Below, piece after piece: positions 35,663 to 44,467 of a stretch of DNA of 64,000 nt. A program made the translations under genes and the position numbers. The first letter of the stretch is position 1, and the number at the start of each line of letters is the position of its first letter. The stretch is taken from the NCBI RefSeq assembly GCF_025642785.1, contig NZ_JANZKU010000009.1, positions 1-64,000 of the forward strand, written 5' to 3'. Origin of the DNA: Pseudomonas sp. RIT-PI-AD (GTDB lineage Bacteria > Pseudomonadota > Gammaproteobacteria > Pseudomonadales > Pseudomonadaceae). The notes beneath the pieces were generated by a model. That model was not told where the DNA came from. It saw only the letters and a program-made list of their open reading frames with translations, and made no database searches.

Positions 35663-37326
35663 TCCTCTCTCCCGGCGTAAATTCGCTCGATCTCCTGCTC
35701 GTAGGCACGTGCGAAAGCGTTTTCGAACAGGGCCTCGAATTCTTCGCGCGCCTCTCCGGCAATTTCGGTGAAACCGTTTTCGTAAAGCTCCCAGAGCTTG
35801 GCCTTGCGCATCGCCGGAACCAGCGTCTGCAACAAGGTTTCCTCGCCCAGGCGTTTTTGCAAACGATCCGGGCTGAAGCGCCCGACCACATCGTACATAG
35901 CGCTTCGCGCCCCGGCCAACAAGCCCACCTGATGTGCGGACAAGTCATCGAAGGCATCCTCGACCGCCCGCAAGGGTTCCATGAACCCGGGGAAGCGATG
36001 CCCCAACAACTGGGAAATAGCGGACTGCCCGTCCGGGGCGAACTTGAGGGGATTGTTGCCGGCCGTGGCGATGATGGTCACGTTCGCGCGCATCTCGTGC
36101 TTGGTCGCCGAACGCGCATGGATCAAGCGGATCGTTCCGGCGGTCATGCTGGCGAAGATCTTCCCCAGCGTCTCCATGAAGGCCGGCGTCAACTCCGGCA
36201 ATGCGCCCTCGGGAATCCCGCAACCCCTGGCGAAAGCGGCGCGCAAGCTGGCTTCCTCGCCCGAAGAGCTCACTGGCGCCGCGGCAAGGGGAGCAGCGGG
36301 AGCCGTAGCGTTTTCGGGAAGTCCGGAGCGCGGCGGAGCGTAGGCAGCGGTCGGGTTGGCCGTTGGACGGGGCCTGGAGGCCGCAGCCTCCGGTTGCTCC
36401 ACCGCGGTGGCCAGCAAGGCCGCGAAAGGATCGTTGGCATCCAGAGCGGGCGAGCCGGAAGGCGCACCGCCGGACATGCTCGGCGAATCCGTGGCATTGC
36501 CCAGGGAAATACCATCGATGGACAGTTCGGCCGGCTCCCCCAGCGACGCCGGAATATGCGCCTGCTTGGCCTCCTGCAGAATGGCCGGGGTGTGGAACAA
36601 CGAATCCACTTCCAGACCATGGTCCAAGGAGAAGCTTTCACCGGAGCCCGTGGGCTCGAGCAGGTCGGCCGTCGACGAACCGAACATGGCCAGGGGGTCG
36701 ACCTTGTTGGCCGACACGTCGAGCATCTTCTCCCGATAGACCGCTTCCCCGAGGGGTTCGGGCAGCTCGGAGGCGCCACTGAGGGGCAAGTCATCGATGA
36801 CCGCGCGCGCCAGTCCTTGAGGATCCTCGAAATCGGCGAGCGAGATTTCGCCGATGGATGAAGACTCCGTCGGCTTGGCAGGCACGGCGAACACATCGAA
36901 ATCTTCCGGAATCACCGCCATGGGCGCCGAAGGCGCATAGGCGTTCGCCGGCTGCGCGAAGAAAGGATCGGCCGCTGCAGCGAACCCCTGGGTCGCCTGG
37001 ATCGGATTGAGCGCCAGCAGGTAGCGTCCGACCAGCATGCGGTCCGTGCCTTTCATGGCGCCGGAGCAGCCAGGCTGCACTTCGGTGTCGTTGATGAGAA
37101 TCAAGCTGTTGCTGCTTATATTGGCAACGGTCGCCGAGCCGCCCCTGTCGAGGCGGATCCTGGCCTGAAAGCGCGAAATCAGGCGATCGGGATCATCCAG
37201 CACGAGGTCATTCGTGGGGCTTCGCCCGACCGTCAGCTCTTCCTTGTCGAAGGATCGACTGAGTGGTACGTCTGGGGCCTCTCCGTTATAAGACAGGACC
37301 ACCAGCTCCATCTTGGCCGCCGGCAT
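35659..37326 (-). CDS. fha: T6SS FHA-domain scaffold protein (Fha/TagH)
   Basis: This 555-residue protein has an N-terminal FHA domain (about 28-95: VGRSPTNDLVLDD, SRFQARI, NISSNSLILIND) that recognises phosphothreonine. It is followed by a 250-residue Ala/Pro/Ser-rich low-complexity linker and the C-terminal T6SS-FHA domain (about 370-545: ARGCGIPEGALPELTPAFMETLGKIF and VGRFSPDRLQKRLGEETLLQTLVPAMRKAKLWELYENGF). In P. aeruginosa phosphorylated Fha1 is required for assembly. The usual FHA His (S-R-x-H) is Gln here. ATG 37326 has AGGGAGAG upstream. It is the first gene of the minus arm, divergent from the kinase. Confidence 0.92.
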   Translation of the reverse strand: MPAAKMELVVLSYNGEAPDVPLSRSFDKEELTVGRSPTNDLVLDDPDRLISRFQARIRLDRGGSATVANISSNSLILINDTEVQPGCSGAMKGTDRMLVGRYLLALNPIQATQGFAAAADPFFAQPANAYAPSAPMAVIPEDFDVFAVPAKPTESSSIGEISLADFEDPQGLARAVIDDLPLSGASELPEPLGEAVYREKMLDVSANKVDPLAMFGSSTADLLEPTGSGESFSLDHGLEVDSLFHTPAILQEAKQAHIPASLGEPAELSIDGISLGNATDSPSMSGGAPSGSPALDANDPFAALLATAVEQPEAAASRPRPTANPTAAYAPPRSGLPENATAPAAPLAAAPVSSSGEEASLRAAFARGCGIPEGALPELTPAFMETLGKIFASMTAGTIRLIHARSATKHEMRANVTIIATAGNNPLKFAPDGQSAISQLLGHRFPGFMEPLRAVEDAFDDLSAHQVGLLAGARSAMYDVVGRFSPDRLQKRLGEETLLQTLVPAMRKAKLWELYENGFTEIAGEAREEFEALFENAFARAYEQEIERIYAGREE

Positions 37327-37674
37327 TCATACTCTCCCTAGGATGCAGAACCACGAAGAACCCACGCTGGGTCGGGCAAGGAGACCGCCCATGCGTTCGG
37401 AGGTTCAATCGGGAACAGTCAATTTTCGTCGTTTCCTGTAAGGTGGCCTATCAGAAAACGACTAGAAATGTGGAACTCTCGACATATTCCAGAGGTCCCT
37501 TTGCAGGCAAACAGCCATCAAAAACGATGCCTCGTTCACAGAGCGACACAATAACCACTATGCCAGGCGGTTCAAATGGCCAAAACGAGACTCTCCGCTC
37601 AAATGTGCATGCCAATTTGAATTAAATTGGGCTTGCCATTTTTCTTTCTCACTTAAACGGTAAGTGTTGTCTGC
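37327..37674. promoter_or_regulatory. Divergent T6SS promoter region between fha and the kinase gene
   Basis: This 348-base region is AT-richer than the flanks and must carry the promoters of both T6SS arms. I found no convincing -24/-12 element and no clean -35/-10 pair in it. The most ordered element is an inverted repeat at 37612-37630, listed separately. Confidence 0.6.
37612..37630. repeat. Perfect inverted repeat CCAATTT-N5-AAATTGG upstream of the T6SS kinase gene
   Basis: CCAATTT (37612-37618) and AAATTGG (37624-37630) form a perfect 7-base inverted repeat around GAATT, ending 44 bases before the kinase ATG. It has the size and symmetry of a dimeric regulator operator, and could also fold as a weak stem-loop in the kinase leader. 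No regulator can be named. Confidence 0.4.
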
Positions 37675-40152
37675 ATGGATGCCACCGTGAATCCGCGATC
37701 CCAGCTCGTCATGAACGCCGAAACCGCTTTGCGCAGCGATCTGCCCCCGGCTGGAGCGCTGCCCGCAGGCACGCGTCTGCACGAATTCAATCTGCTCGCC
37801 ACCCTTGGCGAAGGCGGATTCAGCATCGTCTACGCTGCGCACGACACCCAACTGCACCGCGATGTGGCGATCAAGGAGTACATGCCGGCAGCCTTCGCCA
37901 GCCGCGTCGACGGCACCCAGGTGAAGCTTCGCTCGGAGCGCCACCGAGCCACGTTCGAGGCCGGCCTGCGCAGCTTCATCGACGAGGCGCGCCTGCTCGC
38001 CCAGTTCAAGCATCGCGCGCTGGTGGAAGTCCTGCGTTTCTGGGAAGAAAACGGCACCGCCTACATGGCCATGCCCCGCTACTCCGGTCGGACCATGCGC
38101 CACGTCCTCAAGGAGTACGACGTACAGTGCGACGAACGCTGGTTGCGGAGCATCTTCGCCCCCATCCTCGACGTTCTCGAGCTGCTGCATACCCACAACA
38201 TCTTCCACCGCGACATCGCCCCGGACAACATCCTGATCCAGGACGACGGTATGCCGGTCCTGCTGGACCTGGGCTCCGCGCGTCGCGTACTCGGTGACAT
38301 GCAGCACGCGCTGACGGTGGTGGTGAAGCCCGGCTATGCGCCCATCGAGCAGTACGCGGAAGATCTGGCCGTTCCCCAGGGCCCCTGGACCGACATCTAT
38401 GCGGTGGGCGCCGTCCTTTATTACGCCGTCACCGGCAACGCACCGGTCGCCTCCGTCTCGCGGATGATGAAGGATACGCTGGAGCCTTTGTCCGGTACGC
38501 CTCGCCCGGGCTTCTCCCGGGAGTTCCTGGCCGCGATCGACCACACCTTGGCGCTGCAGCCGGGCGCCCGTCCGCAATCGATTGCCGCCCTCCGGGCGTT
38601 GCTCGGCATGAACACCGTGACCTGGACCGCAACGCCGCTGGGCAGCATGAACCAGAAAGCGGCAGCGACCGCTCCGCAACATATCGATGAAGCGAAGACG
38701 GTGATCCTGTCCTCCGAGGAAATGGCCCAACTGGCCTCCCGCTTCATCAACCTGGACAAGCCGTCCTCCCGTGACACGACGGTCGCCCAACCGCGCATCG
38801 AGCTGCCCGACCCGTTCCTGGATCAGAAGAAAGCTCAGGCGCCGAGCAGCAACAGCTTCCCGGAAATGGAAGAAATGCTGGCCGGCGATCGTTCACACAA
38901 GGCCGGCCACGTAGCCGTGCCGGGCGCCCAGAAATCCGCTCCGCAGACCCCGACCGCTGCCGAAGCGACACAAGCCAAGCCCATTCCGCCTGCTAAGAAA
39001 GAGTCCTCGTCCAAGGCCATGTGGCTTGGCCTGACCGCTATCGCCGCGCTCGCGGCCATAGGCGCTGGGGGCTGGTTGATGCTTCGCCCGAGCCAACCTG
39101 AGGCGACGTCTGTAGAAACCGTGCAGCCCGACACGCTCAAGCCTGCCGCGGAAGCGCCGAAACAAGCCGAACCGGCCATTCGTGCGCCTGTCGAGACTGC
39201 ATCGACCTCCCGTACCGAAGCGGCCGGCGCAAGCGATCCGGCGCCGAGACAGCCCCTCGTCGAGGCGGCGCCCACGCTTGCGCCCGCCACCCCGCCGGTC
39301 TCGCCCATGAGCGAGGGTCTGAACGTAGAAGACGCGCCGCGTATCAGCCTGGACAGCACCCGCGAGGCGCCCGCGCAAACTCCCAGCGCCGATTCCGCGC
39401 CCAAGGCCACCCAATCGGAAGCTGCCTCCGCGCCAAACGCCGCGACACCAGGGTCACAAGCCTCGCCTACGCCCAATGCTCGCTCCGAGACGCCTGCCCG
39501 GGAAGCCGTGGCGCCCGTGAAAAAGACCGAAAAACCCAAGGCCACACCCGCGGTCGTGGCAACGGCCACCCTGGCCCTGAACGTCAAGCCCTGGGGCGAG
39601 GTCTGGGTGGACGGCCAACAGCGTGGGGTCAGCCCTCCGATCAAGACGCTCGATCTCGAGCCGGGTACCCATACCATCGAACTGCGCAACCCTGGCCTGC
39701 CGGCGTGGAGCAAGCGCCTGACGGTCAAGGAAGGTACGCCGCTCACGCTCGAACATGACTTCAAGGCGCCGGCTGCCGGAAGCGTGCGTACAGCGGAAGC
39801 CGCCAAGGAAACGCCCCGTGAAGCCGCGCCCAAGCCAGTCGCGAAGCCTGCGAGCGTGCCTGCCGCCGAGCAGAAGCCCGCGCCCGTCAAACCCAGTCAG
39901 CCGACCCGCGACAACGCGCCGCGTGCTTCCCTGGGCGAAGTGAGCAAGGGTGTCGTCGCCTTCAGCATTCATCCGTGGGGCGAGATCTGGATCGACGGGC
40001 AGAAACGCGGCGTCAGCCCGCCGCTGCACGACCTCAGGTTGCCGGAAGGAACCTATTCGGTCGAGTTGCGCAACCCGAGCTTCCCCAGCTTCAAGCAGAA
40101 GATCAGTGTCGGCGCCGATCAGCGGCTCAACCTGGAACACCGTTTCGAGTGA
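37675..40152 (+). CDS. T6SS-associated membrane Ser/Thr protein kinase with PEGA domains
   Basis: This 825-residue kinase has a catalytic domain at about 36-315: glycine loop LGEGGFSIVY (44-53), ATP lysine K67 in VAIK, catalytic loop HRDIAPDN (H178-N185), metal Asp D198 in DLGSAR (DLG instead of DFG), then GYAPIEQY and DIYAVGAVLYYAVTG. A Pro/Ala/Ser-rich segment precedes one membrane helix (about 447-466). Another low-complexity stretch leads to two periplasmic PEGA repeats (about 633-700 and 761-825), each with PWGE(V/I)W(V/I)DGQ(Q/K)RGVSPP. By position it plays the PpkA role, phosphorylating the FHA protein opposite PppA, but PpkA of P. aeruginosa carries a VWA domain instead of PEGA. It begins the plus-strand arm. 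Confidence 0.9.
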   Translation: MDATVNPRSQLVMNAETALRSDLPPAGALPAGTRLHEFNLLATLGEGGFSIVYAAHDTQLHRDVAIKEYMPAAFASRVDGTQVKLRSERHRATFEAGLRSFIDEARLLAQFKHRALVEVLRFWEENGTAYMAMPRYSGRTMRHVLKEYDVQCDERWLRSIFAPILDVLELLHTHNIFHRDIAPDNILIQDDGMPVLLDLGSARRVLGDMQHALTVVVKPGYAPIEQYAEDLAVPQGPWTDIYAVGAVLYYAVTGNAPVASVSRMMKDTLEPLSGTPRPGFSREFLAAIDHTLALQPGARPQSIAALRALLGMNTVTWTATPLGSMNQKAAATAPQHIDEAKTVILSSEEMAQLASRFINLDKPSSRDTTVAQPRIELPDPFLDQKKAQAPSSNSFPEMEEMLAGDRSHKAGHVAVPGAQKSAPQTPTAAEATQAKPIPPAKKESSSKAMWLGLTAIAALAAIGAGGWLMLRPSQPEATSVETVQPDTLKPAAEAPKQAEPAIRAPVETASTSRTEAAGASDPAPRQPLVEAAPTLAPATPPVSPMSEGLNVEDAPRISLDSTREAPAQTPSADSAPKATQSEAASAPNAATPGSQASPTPNARSETPAREAVAPVKKTEKPKATPAVVATATLALNVKPWGEVWVDGQQRGVSPPIKTLDLEPGTHTIELRNPGLPAWSKRLTVKEGTPLTLEHDFKAPAAGSVRTAEAAKETPREAAPKPVAKPASVPAAEQKPAPVKPSQPTRDNAPRASLGEVSKGVVAFSIHPWGEIWIDGQKRGVSPPLHDLRLPEGTYSVELRNPSFPSFKQKISVGADQRLNLEHRFE

Positions 40153-40228
40153 GCCGTGGTTGCCCTTGCGCAACGGCGGTTCCGCATCACCACTCAAGCG
40201 CTTATAGATAGAGAGTTATCAACCGACC

Positions 40229-40660
40229 ATGAGCATTCAACAAAAACTCGCTACTCCGCTCCTGCTGCTGACGCTTTCCGTGGGGCTCGCGGGCTGCAAT
40301 ACCACTCCGCCGAAGCCCGTCCAGCCGCCCCTCACGGAGGCTCAGAAAGCTCAGAAGGCCATCGAGGACAAAGGCCATACCGTATTGGAAGACGGAATTT
40401 CGCTCTACCAGAACGGCTACTACTCGCAGGCCGAAGCCAAATTCCTGTCCCCCGATGTATGGGCGGCGGGTGATGCCACTCGCGTTCAGGCCCTGAAGTA
40501 CCTCGCGTTCACCTATTGCGTCAGCGAGCGCAAGGTCCAGTGCCGCCAAGCGTTCGAGCGGGCCTTGCAGATCAATCCTGCCTTCACCCTGGACGCCGCG
40601 GAAAGCAGCCATCCGTTGTGGGGACCCGAGTTCAAGATCGCCAAATCGACCGTCAAGTAA
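40229..40660 (+). CDS. TssQ-like T6SS-associated TPR lipoprotein
   Basis: This 143-residue lipoprotein has an 18-residue hydrophobic signal and lipobox LAGC (Cys23), followed by a Pro-rich spacer (TTPPKPVQPPLTEAQKAQ). The remaining part reads as two TPR-like helix pairs: LEDGISLYQNGYYSQAEAKFLS and RVQALKYLAFTYCVSERKVQCRQAFERALQINPAFTL. It resembles TssQ-family lipoproteins found next to PEGA kinases in some T6SS loci. Its place between the PEGA kinase (76 bases upstream) and tssA suggests a periplasmic partner of the kinase sensor or of the membrane complex. HSI-I of P. aeruginosa has no such gene at this place. Confidence 0.75.
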   Translation: MSIQQKLATPLLLLTLSVGLAGCNTTPPKPVQPPLTEAQKAQKAIEDKGHTVLEDGISLYQNGYYSQAEAKFLSPDVWAAGDATRVQALKYLAFTYCVSERKVQCRQAFERALQINPAFTLDAAESSHPLWGPEFKIAKSTVK

Positions 40661-40693
40661 AAAAGTGTTTTCAACCCTAGGCCAGAGGTTTCG

Positions 40694-41710
40694 ATGTCCT
40701 TGAACGTAGAGACATTGCTCGCTCCGATCGGTGAGGAGAATCCCTGCGGCGTCGAGCTCGACTACGATGCCGACTACCTCGCCTTGGAGCGCAGCGTCGA
40801 AGGACAGCCCGAGCGGCAATATGGCGATACCGTCATCCCCGCCGAGGAGCCCGACTGGTCGAAGGTGCTTCAGCAGGCGCTGGCGTTGCTGGAAAAGAGC
40901 AAGGACTTCCGACTGACGGTGATCGCCACCCGGGCGTTGACCCATACCCAAGGCGTCGAAGGCACGGTGCAGGGCCTGACTCTTACGCTGGAGATGGCCC
41001 AACGCTATTGGACGGAGGCCTATCCCTCCCTGGCCTACGACGGCGAGAGTGATCCCCTGCCCCGCAGCAATGCGTTGGCTGGCTTGACCGCACTCAATGG
41101 CTTGATCGGCGACCTTCGCAGCATCGAGATCGCCAGTCGCCAGTTGGGCAAGCTGCCCCTGAGCACGCTGGAACGCATCGCCCAATCCCGAGAGGATACG
41201 GCCGGTGCGCCCCTGCGTCGCGATCAGTTGGAGCAGTTTCTCGCCGACGAGCTCGCCTTCGGCAATCCCGACCTGAGCGCCCTCGGCGAGGTGAAGCGCC
41301 TGGCGCTCGAGCTGGACCGCTTCTGCCGCGACTCCCTGGGAGCGGAGCACACGCCGGAGTTCCATCGGCTGGTCAGCCTGATCGACCTGATCTGTCCCAG
41401 CCACCTGAGCGCCGCCCAGGCGACCGCTCCGGCGGAGGAAGAGAATACCGGGGCCGAGGGGCCGCCGGGCGGTGCGCAGCCCGAAGCCAAGGCGGCCCCC
41501 GGCGTGGCACGCAGCCGCAGCGATGCCATCGCCATGCTGGACGCGGTGTGCGATTTCCTGGAAAAGAATGAGCCGGCCAACCCGGCACCTTTATTGATCC
41601 GGCGGGCCCGAAACATGATCGGCCAGGACTTCCTGTCGATCCTTCGGGATCTGGCGCCTGATGGCCTGGCCCAGGCAGAACTGATCGCCGGTGTCTCCAA
41701 GCGAGACTGA
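40694..41710 (+). CDS. tssA: T6SS protein TssA
   Basis: This 338-residue protein has the ImpA_N domain at the N-terminus (LLAPIGEENPCGVELDYDADYLALERSVEGQPERQYGDTVIPAEEPDWSKVLQQALALLEKSKDFRL), a linker rich in Glu and Gly (about 245-270), and a C-terminal domain ending ARNMIGQDFLSILRDLAPDGLAQAELIAG. This is the TssA1-type architecture, which forms a ring at the baseplate and helps start tail polymerisation. Length is close to P. aeruginosa TssA1 (344). It is 33 bases after the lipoprotein gene and 45 bases before tssB. Confidence 0.93.
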   Translation: MSLNVETLLAPIGEENPCGVELDYDADYLALERSVEGQPERQYGDTVIPAEEPDWSKVLQQALALLEKSKDFRLTVIATRALTHTQGVEGTVQGLTLTLEMAQRYWTEAYPSLAYDGESDPLPRSNALAGLTALNGLIGDLRSIEIASRQLGKLPLSTLERIAQSREDTAGAPLRRDQLEQFLADELAFGNPDLSALGEVKRLALELDRFCRDSLGAEHTPEFHRLVSLIDLICPSHLSAAQATAPAEEENTGAEGPPGGAQPEAKAAPGVARSRSDAIAMLDAVCDFLEKNEPANPAPLLIRRARNMIGQDFLSILRDLAPDGLAQAELIAGVSKRD

Positions 41711-41755
41711 AATTTCCCGAATCATGACCGTTGAGCGGTTCAAGGAGAGAGATAC

Positions 41756-42313
41756 ATGAGCAGCCCTCGTTACGAAACAGTGAATCGTAAGAGCAGCCAG
41801 AAATTCATCGGCCGTAACCGGGCGCCGCGTGTGCAGATCGAGTACGACGTGGAGCTCTACGGTTCGGACAAGAAGGTCCAATTGCCCTTCGTCATGGGCG
41901 TCATGGCGGACCTCGCGGGCAAGCCCAAGGAATCGATGCCGGCGGTGAGCGACCGCAAGTTCCTCGAGATCGACATCGACAATTTCGACGAGCGCATGAA
42001 GTCGATCAAGCCGCGTGTCGCGTTCGCGGTGCCCAATACCCTGACCGGTGACGGCAACCTGGCCATCGACATCACCTTCGAGAGCATGGACGACTTCTCG
42101 CCCGGCGCCATCGCCAAGAAAGTCGACGCCCTGTCCAAGCTGCTGGAAGCCCGTACCCAGTTGAACAACCTGCTCACTTACATGGACGGTAAGACCGGCG
42201 CAGAAGAACTGATCGGCAAGATCCTCAAGGATCCGGCGCTGCTCAAGACGCTGGCGACGACCGCCAAGCCCGTCGCGAGCGAACGCCCCAGCCAAGACAG
42301 CAGCGAATCCTGA
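41756..42313 (+). CDS. tssB: T6SS contractile sheath small subunit TssB (VipA)
   Basis: This 185-residue protein carries NRAPRVQIEYDVELYGSDKKVQLPFVMGVMADLAG, the TssB N-terminal signature, then FLEIDIDNFDERMKSIKPRVAFAVPN and DLAIDITFESMDDFSP-like sequence, and a helical C-terminus. With TssC it builds the contractile sheath. GGAGAGAG lies upstream of ATG 41756. The 20-residue C-terminal tail after about position 160 is Ser/Lys-rich and probably flexible. In systems with TagJ, TssB can bind TagJ; tagJ is present downstream. Confidence 0.96.
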   Translation: MSSPRYETVNRKSSQKFIGRNRAPRVQIEYDVELYGSDKKVQLPFVMGVMADLAGKPKESMPAVSDRKFLEIDIDNFDERMKSIKPRVAFAVPNTLTGDGNLAIDITFESMDDFSPGAIAKKVDALSKLLEARTQLNNLLTYMDGKTGAEELIGKILKDPALLKTLATTAKPVASERPSQDSSES

Positions 42314-42345
42314 TCCGGCCCCGCATAGATTCCAGGGAGTAACCA

Positions 42346-43842
42346 ATGGCGCTTAACCAAACAGAAAGCCTGCAGCAGGCGCAACAAGTAGAGAACGACG
42401 AGTTCTCCGCGCTGCTGCAGAAAGAATTCAAGCCGAAGACCGACGAAGCCAAGGAGGCGGTGCAGAACGCAGTCCGCACTCTCGCCGAACAGGCCCTGGC
42501 CAACTCGGTGACCATCAGCAACGACGCCTACAAAGCCATCGAGGCGATCATCGCCGAGATCGACAACAAGCTGTCGGAGCAGGTCAACGCGATCATCCAC
42601 CACAGCGACTTCCAGCAGATCGAAAGCGCCTGGCGCGGTTTGCACTATCTGGTGAACAACACCGAAGTCGACGAAATGCTGAAGATCCGTGTGCTGCCCA
42701 TCTCCAAGAAGGAGCTGCACCGCACACTGCGTCGCCACAAGGGGATCGGCTGGGACCAGAGCCCGATCTTCAAGAAGATCTACGAGCAGGAATACGACCA
42801 GCTCGGCGGGACGCCCTACGGCTGCATCGTCGGCGACTTCTCCTTCGACCACTCGCCGCCGGACGTCGAGCTGCTGGCGGAAATGTCGAAGATATCCGCC
42901 GCGTCCCACTGCCCTTTCATCGCTGGCGCCGCGCCTTCGGTGATGCAGATGGAATCCTGGCAGGAACTGGCCAACCCGCGCGACTTGACGAAAATCTTCG
43001 AGAACACCGAGTACACCGCCTGGCGCAGCCTGCGGGCCTCGGAAGACTCCCGCTACATCGGCCTGGCCATGCCACGCTTCCTCGCGCGCCTGCCTTATGG
43101 CGTGCGCACCAATCCGGTTGACGAGTTCAACTTCGAGGAAGAAACCGACGGTTCGGATCACGGCCGTTACTGCTGGGCCAACTCGGCCTATGCGATGGCG
43201 GTGAACATCAATCGCTCCTTCAAGTACTTCGGCTGGTGCACCTCGATCCGCGGCGTGGAATCCGGCGGCGCGGTAGACGACCTGCCTACCCATACCTTCC
43301 CGTCCGACGACGGCGGCGTGGACATGAAGTGCCCGACAGAGATCGCGATTTCCGATCGTCGCGAAGCGGAGCTGGCGAAGAACGGCTTCATGCCGCTGAT
43401 CCACCGGAAGAACTCCGACGTGGCGGCCTTCATCGGTGCGCAATCGCTGCAGAAACCCCACGAATACTATGACCCGGACGCCACCGCCAACGCCAACCTG
43501 GCCGCGCGCCTGCCTTACTTATTCGCCTGCTGCCGCTTCGCTCACTACCTGAAGTGCATCGTGCGCGACAAGATCGGCTCCTTCCGCGAGCGCGACGACA
43601 TGCAGCGCTGGCTGAACGACTGGATCATGAATTACGTGGACGGCGACCCTTCCAACTCCTCGCAGGACACCAAGGCTCGCAAGCCCCTGGCGGCCGCCGA
43701 GGTACAGGTGGAAGAAGTCGAAGGCAATCCGGGCTACTACACCTCCAAGTTCTTCCTGCGTCCGCATTATCAGCTCGAAGGTCTGACGGTTTCTCTCCGT
43801 CTCGTCTCGAAACTGCCATCGGTCAAATACGGCGGCAGCTGA
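42346..43842 (+). CDS. tssC: T6SS contractile sheath large subunit TssC (VipB)
   Basis: This 498-residue protein has the family segments AWRGLHYLVNNTEVDEMLKIRVLPISKKEL, YGCIVGDFSFDHSPPDVELLAEMSKISAASHCPFIAGA, SRYIGLAMPRFLARLPYG and the C-terminal YYTSKFFLRPHYQLEGLTVSLRLVSKLP. TssB-TssC dimers polymerise around the Hcp tube and contract to fire it; the N-terminal region carries the ClpV-recognised helix. Start ATG 42346 has GGGAG upstream. The gene follows tssB by 32 bases, and length is usual for the family. Confidence 0.97.
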   Translation: MALNQTESLQQAQQVENDEFSALLQKEFKPKTDEAKEAVQNAVRTLAEQALANSVTISNDAYKAIEAIIAEIDNKLSEQVNAIIHHSDFQQIESAWRGLHYLVNNTEVDEMLKIRVLPISKKELHRTLRRHKGIGWDQSPIFKKIYEQEYDQLGGTPYGCIVGDFSFDHSPPDVELLAEMSKISAASHCPFIAGAAPSVMQMESWQELANPRDLTKIFENTEYTAWRSLRASEDSRYIGLAMPRFLARLPYGVRTNPVDEFNFEEETDGSDHGRYCWANSAYAMAVNINRSFKYFGWCTSIRGVESGGAVDDLPTHTFPSDDGGVDMKCPTEIAISDRREAELAKNGFMPLIHRKNSDVAAFIGAQSLQKPHEYYDPDATANANLAARLPYLFACCRFAHYLKCIVRDKIGSFRERDDMQRWLNDWIMNYVDGDPSNSSQDTKARKPLAAAEVQVEEVEGNPGYYTSKFFLRPHYQLEGLTVSLRLVSKLPSVKYGGS

Positions 43843-43934
43843 GTGTCGAGTGGCGTTGATCGGAGCGCCAAGCGACGAAATAAGCAGTATGCACGATGCA
43901 ATACTGATCGTTATCTCACACAAAAGGAAAAATC

Positions 43935-44420
43935 ATGGCTTCTCTTCAGGACTTCTTCATCAAGATCGATGGCATTCCAGGCGAATCCAAAGATTCCAAA
44001 CATTCCGGCCAGATTGACGTACTCAACTGGGGTTATGCGGTCAGCCAGACCTCCACTTCCCACGTGGGTGGTGGTTCCGGCGCCGGCAAGGCCAATTTCA
44101 GCGAGCTGGTCTTCACCCACTACGTGGATAAATCCACTGCCAACCTGATGAAATACTGCGCCAGCGGCAAGCACGTCGCTTCGGTCGAACTGTCCTGCTG
44201 CAAGGTAGGCGACGGTTCCCAGGAGTATCTGAAGGTCACCCTCAACGAAGTGCTGATCACCCACGTACGGCCGATGGGTTCCACCAGCGACCCGCGCGTG
44301 ATGGAAGAAGTGGGCATGTCCTACGGCAAGATCAAGGTTGAAGTGAAGGAACAGAACACCGACGGCTCCATGGGCGCCACCGTTACCGGCACCTGGGACG
44401 TCAAGCAGAACAAGGAGTAA
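43935..44420 (+). CDS. hcp: T6SS tube protein Hcp
   Basis: This 161-residue Hcp is close in length and pattern to P. aeruginosa Hcp1 (162 residues): FIKIDGIPGESKDSKHSGQIDVLNWGYAVSQ, the HVGGGSGAGKANFSELVFTHYVDKSTANLMKYCASGKH core, and the C-terminal strand TGTWDVKQNKE. It forms hexameric rings that stack into the tube and is also the chaperone for small effectors carried in the ring lumen. AAGGAAAAATC before ATG 43935 is a strong ribosome site. An 11-base perfect hairpin begins 9 bases after the stop codon. Two Cys (SCC at about 96-97) are unusual. Confidence 0.96.
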   Translation: MASLQDFFIKIDGIPGESKDSKHSGQIDVLNWGYAVSQTSTSHVGGGSGAGKANFSELVFTHYVDKSTANLMKYCASGKHVASVELSCCKVGDGSQEYLKVTLNEVLITHVRPMGSTSDPRVMEEVGMSYGKIKVEVKEQNTDGSMGATVTGTWDVKQNKE

Positions 44421-44428
44421 AGGGGCTT

Positions 44429-44456
44429 GGCCGGCATGGAAATCTCCATGCCGGCC
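44429..44456 (+). other. Strong stem-loop just after hcp
   Basis: GGCCGGCATGG (44429-44439) and CCATGCCGGCC (44446-44456) form a perfect 11-base stem with a 6-base loop. It lies between the hcp stop and the next ATG (44468) and is not followed by a T run. It can stabilise the hcp message, attenuate read-through, or hide the start region of the next gene. Confidence 0.7.
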
Positions 44457-44467
44457 GCCTTCTCGCT

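Noticed and set aside
37327-37674. Sigma-54 promoter for the T6SS arms
   Set aside because: Several GG or GC pairs occur, but none has the GG-N10-GC spacing with supporting bases, so no RpoN promoter is claimed.
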